64,000 nt of DNA from JAFALK01 sp042701975. GTDB lineage: Bacteria; Pseudomonadota; Gammaproteobacteria; Burkholderiales; Burkholderiaceae_C. The DNA lies in contig CP170561.1 of assembly GCA_042701975.1 (NCBI GenBank), forward strand, positions 4,030,001 to 4,094,000, given 5' to 3'. The notes below the pieces were generated by a model that worked only from the letters and a program-made list of their open reading frames with translations, did no database searches and had not been told where the DNA came from. Position numbers and translations under genes: made by a program. Shown here in pieces: positions 25,065-31,820 of this stretch (position 1 is the first letter of the stretch; each line of letters opens with the position of its first letter).

Positions 25065-25156
25065 TCGGAATCTCCTTCGTAATCCATTCGAGATGGGAGG
25101 CAACAGCGGCTTGCCTAGAATGGCGCGATTGTGCCAACTGAATCACGCTTTTTCAT

Positions 25157-25166
25157 GTTCCGGAAC
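25157..25166. promoter_or_regulatory. Palindrome in the crp-like / trxB intergenic region
   Basis: GTTCCGGAAC is a perfect 10-bp palindrome between the divergent regulator and trxB. It falls in the 17-base spacer between TTTTTC (25150-25155 region) and TATAGA (about 25173), a plausible trxB promoter. The binding protein is unknown. Confidence 0.4.
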
Positions 25167-25234
25167 GTCTCTATAGACCCGGGTAAACACGGAAACCGCT
25201 TGACTAGCGCATTAGCAACCCCACCTGGAAGTCC

Positions 25235-26194
25235 ATGAGCCAAGCCACCCAACACCATCCCCTGCTGATCCTCGGTTCCGGCCCGGCCGGCTACACGGCC
25301 GCGATCTACGCTGCGCGCGCCAATCTCAAGCCGGTGCTGATCACCGGCATGGCCCAGGGCGGCCAGCTGATGACGACGACGGACGTCGACAACTGGCCCG
25401 CCGACGTGCTGGGCGTGCAAGGCCCCGAGCTGATGCAGCGCTTCCAGGAGCACGCCGAGCGCTTCGAGACCAAGCTCGTGTTCGATCACATCAACGAGGT
25501 GGACTTCTCCAAGCGCCCATTCACGCTCAAGGGCGACAGCGGCACCTACACCTGCGACGCGCTGATCATCTGCACCGGCGCTTCGGCCAAGTACCTGGGC
25601 TTGCCGTCTGAAGAAGCCTTCATGGGCCGCGGCGTCTCGGGCTGCGCCACCTGCGACGGCTTCTTCTACAAGGGCAAGGACGTCTGCGTGGTCGGCGGCG
25701 GCAACACCGCAGTTGAAGAAGCGCTCTACCTCTCCAACATTGCCTCCAAGGTGCATGTGATCCACCGCCGCGACAAGTTCCGCGCCGAGCCGATCCTCGT
25801 GGACAAGATGATGGCCAAGGTCGCCGAGGGCAAGATGGTGATGCACACCTTCAACACCCTGGACGAAGTGCTGGGCGACGCCAGCGGCGTGACCGGCGTG
25901 CGCATCAAGAGCACGACCGACGGCGCCACGACCGACATCGCCCTGCACGGCTGCTTCATCGCCATCGGCCACCAGCCCAACACCGACATCTTCAAGGGCC
26001 AGCTGGAGATGAAGGACGGCTACATCATCACCAAGAGCGGCCTGAACGGCTTTGCCACGATGACGAGCATCCCGGGCGTTTTCGCCGCCGGCGACGTGCA
26101 GGACCACGTCTACCGCCAGGCCATCACCAGCGCCGGCACGGGCTGCATGGCCGCACTGGACGCACAGCGCTATCTCGAGAACGAAAAGAGCTGA
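25235..26194 (+). CDS. trxB: Thioredoxin-disulfide reductase
   Basis: A 319-residue flavoprotein of normal length that reduces thioredoxin with NADPH. FAD motif ILGSGPAGYTAAIYAARA (about 11-28), redox-active CATC (about 138-141, SGCATCDGFFYKGK), the NADPH motif VVGGGNTAVEEALYLS (about 151-166) and the C-terminal FAD-binding VFAAGDVQDHVYRQAITSAG (about 282-301) are all intact. Cytoplasmic. It is divergent from the Crp/Fnr-like gene with 170 bp between starts. Confidence 0.96.
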   Translation: MSQATQHHPLLILGSGPAGYTAAIYAARANLKPVLITGMAQGGQLMTTTDVDNWPADVLGVQGPELMQRFQEHAERFETKLVFDHINEVDFSKRPFTLKGDSGTYTCDALIICTGASAKYLGLPSEEAFMGRGVSGCATCDGFFYKGKDVCVVGGGNTAVEEALYLSNIASKVHVIHRRDKFRAEPILVDKMMAKVAEGKMVMHTFNTLDEVLGDASGVTGVRIKSTTDGATTDIALHGCFIAIGHQPNTDIFKGQLEMKDGYIITKSGLNGFATMTSIPGVFAAGDVQDHVYRQAITSAGTGCMAALDAQRYLENEKS

Positions 26195-26216
26195 TCGCCC
26201 TCGCTCCTTCGCCGGC

Positions 26217-26245
26217 TTTCCATTCGGAGAAAACCCGTATATACT
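26217..26245 (+). promoter_or_regulatory. Probable sigma-70 promoter of rpmB-rpmG
   Basis: TTTCCA (26217-26222), a 17-bp spacer and TATACT (26240-26245) form a good promoter 136 bases before the rpmB start, so the transcript would have a leader of about 130 bases containing interleaved inverted repeats. Confidence 0.6.
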
Positions 26246-26252
26246 AGCGGGC

Positions 26253-26327
26253 TGCCTGCTGGATGGATCGCCTCTGGAACTTGTGTCTCGGCACAGGAGC
26301 TGGATTTAGCAGGCATGGAGCGATCAT
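26253..26327 (+). promoter_or_regulatory. Structured leader of rpmB-rpmG (possible pseudoknot)
   Basis: Two perfect inverted repeats are interleaved: TGCCTGCT (26253-26260) with AGCAGGCA (26308-26315), and GATCGC (26266-26271) with GCGATC (26320-26325). The order 1-2-1'-2' permits a pseudoknot or two mutually exclusive stems. A small internal hairpin (TTGTG/CACAG, about 26281-26296) lies between. The function is unknown; ribosomal-protein leaders often mediate feedback control. Confidence 0.45.
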
Positions 26328-26380
26328 GTGGCCGTCAAGCTGTTTGGCGGCTGGTCAGTGTTTGAAGAAGGAGAAGCGTC

Positions 26381-26614
26381 ATGGCACGCGTCTGTCAAGT
26401 TACGGGCAAGAAGCCCATGGTGGGCAACAATGTTTCCCACGCCAACAACAAAACCAAGCGTCGGTTCCTGCCGAACCTGCAATACCGCCGTTTCTGGCTG
26501 GAAACTGAAAACCGCTGGATTCGCCTGCGCATCTCCAACGCCGCGCTGCGCCTGATCGACAAGGTCGGCATCGAACAGGTCGTCGCTGACCTGCGCGCCA
26601 AGGGTGAGCTGTAA
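26381..26614 (+). CDS. rpmB: 50S ribosomal protein L28
   Basis: A 77-residue protein starting MARVCQVTGKKPMVGNNVSH, the L28 N-terminal signature, continuing with NNKTKRRFLPNLQYRRFW. The length is that of proteobacterial L28. AGAAGGAGAAG precedes the ATG. rpmG follows 37 bp downstream, the usual rpmB-rpmG pair. Confidence 0.97.
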   Translation: MARVCQVTGKKPMVGNNVSHANNKTKRRFLPNLQYRRFWLETENRWIRLRISNAALRLIDKVGIEQVVADLRAKGEL

Positions 26615-26651
26615 AGCCTGCCCCTGATTCACTGATTTAAGGAGAACGACC

Positions 26652-26822
26652 ATGGCATCCAAAGGCGGACGCGAGAAGATCAAGCTGGAATCCAGCGCTG
26701 GCACCGGCCACTTCTACACCACGAACAAGAACAAGAAGACGACGCCCGAAAAGCTCGAATTCATGAAGTTCGACCCCAAGGCCCGCAAGCACGTCCTGTA
26801 CAAGGAAACGAAGCTGAAGTAA
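26652..26822 (+). CDS. rpmG: 50S ribosomal protein L33
   Basis: A 56-residue protein: MASKGGREKIKLESSAGTGH, then FYTTNKNKKTTPEKLEFMKF and a C-terminal DPKARKHVLYKETKLK, a classic L33 of the cysteine-free (zinc-independent) type common in Proteobacteria. AAGGAGAACG precedes the ATG. A strong terminator follows. Confidence 0.97.
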   Translation: MASKGGREKIKLESSAGTGHFYTTNKNKKTTPEKLEFMKFDPKARKHVLYKETKLK

Positions 26823-26860
26823 TTCGGCATCGGTGCTCGTAGCAATACGACGGCCCAAAG

Positions 26861-26893
26861 AAAAGGCGCCTCCTCGGAGGCGCTTTTCTTTTG
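26861..26893. terminator. Bidirectional terminator after rpmG
   Basis: A roughly 12-bp stem: AAAAGGCGCCTCC (26861-26873) pairs with GGAGGCGCTTTT (26876-26887), with a 2-base loop, one G-T wobble and T-rich flanks on both strands. It serves rpmG and the convergent DUF3016 gene. Confidence 0.88.
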
Positions 26894-26932
26894 CCCGCTC
26901 AACGCCCGCTCAACAGGCGCTTGCGGCTTCCG

Positions 26933-27448
26933 TCACTGGCGGGCCACCTTGATGTCCTTGCCGAATTCCTGCTTGAACCAGTCATCGATCATGGGCTTCT
27001 CGTAATACAGCGCATCGCTGCGGAAGTAGCGATTGAAGCGGTCCATGAAGTTGATATCCGTCATCGTCGCCTTGCCCTCGCGCACCGTCTTGCCGCCCTC
27101 GGTGATGACGTAGCTGAGGTCGATGGAAGGCCGGTACAGCGGCTTCACCACCCGAATCATTTCCATGTTCCGCCCGAAGGGGTGGACGTCGCCGGCGCGG
27201 TTCACGTCGGTCACGCTGATCTTCATGTCCTGGCCTTGCGTCAGCACGGCCTCACCACGCTGCACCAGGGCGTCCTTCAGCTCCTTGAGGAACTGATCGC
27301 CATCGTCGATGCCCGCGCCCCAGCGGTTGCCGTAGTCGATGAACTTTTCCGGGTGGACGAATTCAACTTCCACGGCCGCCATGGCCTGCAGACCGGTACC
27401 TGCCAACAACACGATGCTGGCCAGCTTTGCGAATGTGCTGTTCTTCAT
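26933..27448 (-). CDS. Exported DUF3016-family protein
   Basis: A 171-residue protein with a signal peptide (about 1-24, ending LQAMAA) and a mature part recognised as DUF3016-like: VEVEFVHPEKFIDYGNRWG, then LRxLxxxx-like LKELKDALVQRG, KISVTDVNRAGDVHP and SIDLSYVITEGGKTVREGKA. Function is unknown; family members are periplasmic. ATG 27448 is preceded by AGGAGC. It is downstream of purL on the same strand with about 95 bp between, and converges on rpmG. Confidence 0.8.
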   Translation of the reverse strand: MKNSTFAKLASIVLLAGTGLQAMAAVEVEFVHPEKFIDYGNRWGAGIDDGDQFLKELKDALVQRGEAVLTQGQDMKISVTDVNRAGDVHPFGRNMEMIRVVKPLYRPSIDLSYVITEGGKTVREGKATMTDINFMDRFNRYFRSDALYYEKPMIDDWFKQEFGKDIKVARQ

Positions 27449-27542
27449 GATCAAGCTCCTGATCCGGACTCCATGCTGAAGGTGTACTGCAGGCCATGCA
27501 GGCCTGCAAGCACAGGGGCCATTCTTTACCAGATCGTCACCA

Positions 27543-30500
27543 TCAGCCCAGCGCTTTGCGCGCATTGCGGAACATACGCATCCAGGGGCTGAATTCACCC
27601 TTGTCGCCACTGGTCCAGCTCATCTGCACGTTGCGGAAGACACGCTCCGGGTGCGGCATCAGCACCGTGAAGCGGCCGTCGGCCGTGGTCACCGAGGTGA
27701 GTCCGTCCGGGCTGCCGTTCGGGTTCAAGGGATAGGTCTCGGTCGGCTGGCCGGCGTTGTCCACATAACGCATGGCTCGGTGGACACGGGCCTCGTTGCC
27801 ACGCTGCGAGAAGTCGGCATAGCCTTCGCCGTGCGCCACGGCGATAGGCAAGCGCGAGCCTTCCATGCCCTGGAAGAACAGGCTCGGCGACTTGAGCACC
27901 TCGACCATCGCCAGGCGTGCCTCGAACTGTTCACTCTTGTTGCGGGTGAACTTGGGCCAGTCTTCAGCACCCGGGATGATGGGCGACAGCGCGGCCATCA
28001 TCTGGCAGCCGTTGCACACGCCGAGGGCGAAGCTGTCCTTGCGGGCAAAGAAGGCCTTGAAGTCCTCCGCCAGGCGCGGGTTGAACATCACCGAGCGGGC
28101 CCAGCCTTCGCCCGCGCCCAGCGTGTCGCCGTAGGAAAAGCCACCGCAGGCCACGAAACCGGCGAAATCCTTCAGCGTGGCAGCGCCCGACTGCAGATCG
28201 CTCATGTGAACGTCGTAGGTGTCGAAACCGCCTTGCGCCATGGCGTAGCTCATCTCGATGTGCGAGTTCACGCCCTGCTCGCGCAGGATGGCGAGCTTGG
28301 GGCGAGCGCCGGTCGAAATGAACGGCGCGGCGATGTCTTCCTTGGGATCGAAAGTCAGCTGAACGTGACGGCCAGGATCGGCGGCATTGCCAACGACGGC
28401 GTGCTCGCTGTCGGCGCAGGCCGGGTTGTCGCGCAGCTGCGCGATGCGCCAGCTCACCTCGTCCCAGCTCTTGTGCAGCTGTTCCAGCGGGGCGCTGAAG
28501 ATCTTCTTGGCGTCGCGCCACACTTCCACCTGGCCGCTCGCGTTGGGCTTGCCCACCACATGGCTGTGCTTGGACAGGCCGTGGGCGCGCAGCACCTGCA
28601 GCGCTGCGTCACGGTCGGCCGCAGCCACCTGCAGCACCACGCCCAGCTCTTCGCTGAACAGGGCCTTGAGCGTCAGCTCGTCACGGCGAGCGCTCACCTG
28701 CTGCGTCCAGTTCTTGACGTCGCCCTCTTCCACTTCTTGCACGAGCATGTCGACGTTGAGCGACAGGCCCGTGTGGCCGGCAAAGGCCATCTCGCAGGCC
28801 GTGGCCCAGAGGCCGCCGTCACCACGGTCGTGGTACGCCAGCAGCTTGCTTTGCTGCCGAAGTTCATTCACAGCGCTAACCAGCGACTTCAGCTGACCGG
28901 CATCGTCCAGATCGGGCACCGCACCGCCGAACTGGTTCAGCGCCTGCGCCAGGATCGAGCCGCCCATGCGGTTCTTGCCCTGGCCCAGATCCACGAGGAT
29001 CAGACTCGTATCGCCCGGCTGCAACTGCGGCGTCAGCGTGCCGCGCACATCGCCGATCGAGGCGAAGGCGCTGATGATCAGCGAGACGGGCGCCGTGACC
29101 TGCTTGTCATCCCACTTGGTTCGCATGGACAGCGAATCCTTGCCCACGGGAATCGAAACGCCCAGCGCCGGGCACAGCTCCATGCCCACGGCCTTGACCG
29201 TGTCGTACAGCGCCGCGTCTTCGCCCGGCTCGCCGCAGGCGGCCATCCAGTTGGCGGAGAGCTTCACGCGTTCCAGCTCGATCGGCGCGGCCAGCAGGTT
29301 GGTGATGGCTTCGGCCACCGCCATGCGGCCCGAGGCCGGAGCATCGATGGCGGCCAGCGGCGTGCGCTCGCCCATGCTCATCGCCTCGCCGGCAAAGCCC
29401 TTGAAGTCAGCCAGCGTCACGGCGCAATCGGCAACCGGCACCTGCCAGGGACCGACCATCTGGTCGCGGTGGTTGAGGCCACCCACAGTGCGGTCGCCGA
29501 TGGAAATCAGGAAGCGCTTGGAGGCCACGGTCGGGTGGCGCAGCACGTCGAAGGCCACCTTGTCGAGCGGCACGCCGGTCAGCTCCAGCTTGCCGCCGGA
29601 ACGCTCCACACGCTTCACGTCGCGGTGCATCTTGGGCGGCTTGCCGAGCAGCACGTCCATGGGCATGTCGATGGCGCGCTCACCGCCCTCGCCGTCTTCC
29701 AGGATCAGCTCGCGGGTCTCGGTCGTCACGCCAACGACGGCGAACGGGCAGCGCTCGCGCTCACACATGCTCTGGAACAGCGGCAGGCTTTGCGGCGCGA
29801 TGGCCAGCACGTAGCGCTCCTGGCTCTCGTTGCACCAGATTTCCTTGGGCGCGAGGCCGGATTCTTCCAACGGCACCGAGCGCAGATCGAAGCGCGCGCC
29901 GCGGCCGGCGTCGTTCACGAGTTCAGGGAAGGCATTCGAGATGCCACCGGCGCCCACGTCGTGGATCGCCAGGATCGGATTCTTCTCGGCCAGGCCCCAG
30001 CAGTGATTGATGACCTCCTGCACGCGGCGTTCGATCTCGGGATTGCCACGTTGGACGGAGTCGAAGTCCAGGTCCGCCGTGTTCGTGCCCGCCGCCATCG
30101 AGGATGCAGCGCTGCCGCCCATGCCGATGCGCATGCCCGGGCCGCCGAGCTGCACCAGCAGGCTGCCGGCAGGGAACTCGATCTTCTTCGTCAGGTCCGA
30201 GCGGATCGAGCCGATGCCGCCGGCGATCATGATGGGCTTGTGATAGCCGCGGGTGATGCCGTCCACTTCCTGCTCGTACACGCGGAAGTAGCCGCCCAGG
30301 TTTGGTCGGCCGAATTCGTTGTTGAACGCGGCGCCGCCGATCGGGCCTTCGATCATGATCTGCAAGGCGCTGGCGATGTGGGCAGGCTTGCCGATCTCGG
30401 TCTGCTCCCACGGCTCGGAGAGACCCGGCAAGCGCAGGTTGGAAACGCTGAAGCCGGTCAGGCCCGCCTTGGGCTTGGCGCCGCGGCCCGTGGCGCCTTC

Positions 30501-31496
30501 GTCGCGGATCTCGCCGCCAGCGCCGGTCGAGGCACCGGGGAACGGCGAAATCGCCGTCGGATGGTTGTGCGTCTCCACCTTCATCAGCACGTGGGCGGTC
30601 TCGGTGCGGGCCTCGTACTTGGGCGCGCGAGCGTCACCGGCCTGCATCCAGCGCTCGATCGTGTGGCCTGCCATCACCGCGGCGTTGTCCGAGTAGGCGA
30701 TCACCGTGTGCTGCGGATGCAGCTTCTCGGTGTTGCGGATCATGCCGAACAGGCTCAGGTCCTGCTCCTGGCCGTCGATGCTGAACTTGGCGTTGAAGAT
30801 CTTGTGGCGGCAGTGCTCGGAGTTGGCCTGCGCAAACATCATCAGTTCGACATCGCTCGGGTTGCGCTTCAGACCGTTGAAGGCGTTGACGAGATAGTCG
30901 ATCTCGTCATCCGACAGAGCCAGGCCGAAGTCCTTGTTGGCCTTCTCCAGCGCCGCCCTGCCCTGGCCCAGCACGTCCACGTGCTCGAGCGGCTGGGCGG
31001 TCTTTTCGTCGAAGAGGTGGGCGGCGCCGGCGCGGTCCAGCAGCACGCTCTCGGTCATGCGGTCGTGCAGGAGGTTGGCGCAGGCCAGCAGCTCTTCCTG
31101 GGTGAGCGTCTTGGCGCCGCCCAGCAGCCCGCTTTTGAGCTTGATGCGGTATTCGGTGACCCGCTCCACACGCTTCACGGCCAGGCCGCAGTTGTGGGCA
31201 ATGTCGGTGGCCTTGGAGGCCCAGGGGCTGACCGTGCCCAGGCGAGGTGCCACGACGACCACCTGGCCATCGGCACCGCCTTCGTAGATATCGCCGTAGT
31301 CCAGCAGCGCTGCAAGGCGCTGCTCGTCTTCACCCGACAGCGCGGCATCGCTCCACACCCAATGCACGTGGCGGGCCACAAGGCCGGTGACGCGCTCGTT
31401 GATCTCTTGCAGCCTGGGCAGCAGGGCCTGGGCACGGAAAGCCGAAAGAGCGTTGCCGCCCTCGAAGGAAAGCAGATGCTTTTGGGTGGAAGCCAT
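27543..31496 (-). CDS. purL: Phosphoribosylformylglycinamidine synthase
   Basis: A 1317-residue large-type PurL (FGAM synthase) that converts FGAR to FGAM in purine synthesis. Domains in order: N-terminal PurS-like region (1-about 150), linker, two AIRS-like synthase halves with VETHNHPTAISPFPGASTG (about 305-325) and KAGLTGFSVSNL, and a C-terminal glutaminase (about 1040-1317) with the nucleophile in LGVCNGCQMM and the catalytic HGEG motif (VAHGEGYADF). ATG 31496 (MASTQKHLLSFEGG) is the homologous start; the frame is open about 340 bp further upstream without family resemblance. Length agrees with the E. coli enzyme. Confidence 0.96.
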   Translation of the reverse strand: MASTQKHLLSFEGGNALSAFRAQALLPRLQEINERVTGLVARHVHWVWSDAALSGEDEQRLAALLDYGDIYEGGADGQVVVVAPRLGTVSPWASKATDIAHNCGLAVKRVERVTEYRIKLKSGLLGGAKTLTQEELLACANLLHDRMTESVLLDRAGAAHLFDEKTAQPLEHVDVLGQGRAALEKANKDFGLALSDDEIDYLVNAFNGLKRNPSDVELMMFAQANSEHCRHKIFNAKFSIDGQEQDLSLFGMIRNTEKLHPQHTVIAYSDNAAVMAGHTIERWMQAGDARAPKYEARTETAHVLMKVETHNHPTAISPFPGASTGAGGEIRDEGATGRGAKPKAGLTGFSVSNLRLPGLSEPWEQTEIGKPAHIASALQIMIEGPIGGAAFNNEFGRPNLGGYFRVYEQEVDGITRGYHKPIMIAGGIGSIRSDLTKKIEFPAGSLLVQLGGPGMRIGMGGSAASSMAAGTNTADLDFDSVQRGNPEIERRVQEVINHCWGLAEKNPILAIHDVGAGGISNAFPELVNDAGRGARFDLRSVPLEESGLAPKEIWCNESQERYVLAIAPQSLPLFQSMCERERCPFAVVGVTTETRELILEDGEGGERAIDMPMDVLLGKPPKMHRDVKRVERSGGKLELTGVPLDKVAFDVLRHPTVASKRFLISIGDRTVGGLNHRDQMVGPWQVPVADCAVTLADFKGFAGEAMSMGERTPLAAIDAPASGRMAVAEAITNLLAAPIELERVKLSANWMAACGEPGEDAALYDTVKAVGMELCPALGVSIPVGKDSLSMRTKWDDKQVTAPVSLIISAFASIGDVRGTLTPQLQPGDTSLILVDLGQGKNRMGGSILAQALNQFGGAVPDLDDAGQLKSLVSAVNELRQQSKLLAYHDRGDGGLWATACEMAFAGHTGLSLNVDMLVQEVEEGDVKNWTQQVSARRDELTLKALFSEELGVVLQVAAADRDAALQVLRAHGLSKHSHVVGKPNASGQVEVWRDAKKIFSAPLEQLHKSWDEVSWRIAQLRDNPACADSEHAVVGNAADPGRHVQLTFDPKEDIAAPFISTGARPKLAILREQGVNSHIEMSYAMAQGGFDTYDVHMSDLQSGAATLKDFAGFVACGGFSYGDTLGAGEGWARSVMFNPRLAEDFKAFFARKDSFALGVCNGCQMMAALSPIIPGAEDWPKFTRNKSEQFEARLAMVEVLKSPSLFFQGMEGSRLPIAVAHGEGYADFSQRGNEARVHRAMRYVDNAGQPTETYPLNPNGSPDGLTSVTTADGRFTVLMPHPERVFRNVQMSWTSGDKGEFSPWMRMFRNARKALG

Positions 31497-31649
31497 GGAA
31501 TTCCGGGGAGTGCGAGCCAGGTCGGGGTGACCAGGCCAGGGAACCCGGGATTCTACTGAATCGACATGGGGACTCCGGTGAACGCGATGACCTGATGCGA
31601 GATCAGTTTCTGCCGACCCGACTCGCTTCGCGAACGCCTGATTTGCACT

Positions 31650-31691
31650 GACCGTTGATGTCCGGATTTCGACCGTTGGTTTCCGGACTTC
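31650..31691 (+). promoter_or_regulatory. Paired LytTR-type (AlgR-like) binding sites
   Basis: Two tandem 21-bp copies (31650-31670 and 31671-31691, 18 of 21 identical). Each contains a 9-mer fitting the published LytTR consensus [TA][AC][CA]GTTN[AG][TG]: ACCGTTGAT at 31651-31659 and ACCGTTGGT at 31672-31680, separated by 12 bp, i.e. two helical turns apart. They lie 140-170 bp upstream of the DUF5666 lipoprotein start. The regulator is not in the window. Confidence 0.6.
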
Positions 31692-31768
31692 GCGATCTGT
31701 GCGATTTCTCACGGCCGCAGAGCCCCGTTTGACACCTCGTGAAACACTTCCGACAGGCTCGCCGATCG

Positions 31769-31810
31769 CCTCGTTCCTACATTGCGAACACCCGGTTTTT
31801 GGGAACGAGG
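31769..31810 (+). promoter_or_regulatory. Hairpin masking the ribosome-binding site
   Basis: CCTCGTTCC (31769-31777) pairs perfectly with GGAACGAGG (31802-31810) over a 24-base loop. The right arm contains most of the Shine-Dalgarno GAGGAG (31807-31812), nine bases before ATG 31821, so the fold would hide it. Confidence 0.55.
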
Positions 31811-31820
31811 AGCTCACTTC

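Larger units (their letters stand above)
31497..31820. promoter_or_regulatory. Intergenic region purL / DUF5666 gene
   Basis: 324 bp between divergent starts, without a credible gene. It holds a 21-bp tandem repeat with two LytTR-type boxes (31650-31691), a perfect TTGACA at 31729-31734 without a good -10 at standard spacing, and a 9-bp hairpin that covers the ribosome-binding site of the lipoprotein gene (31769-31810). No purine operator was recognised. Confidence 0.6.

Noticed and set aside
27651..31559. 1302-codon open frame on the plus strand opposite purL
   Set aside because: Shadow of purL with biased composition and no domain motifs; purL is complete and convincing.
31729..31757. Complete sigma-70 promoter beginning with TTGACA before the DUF5666 gene
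   Set aside because: The -35 is perfect, but no acceptable -10 lies at 16-18 bp; kept only as a remark in the intergenic entry.
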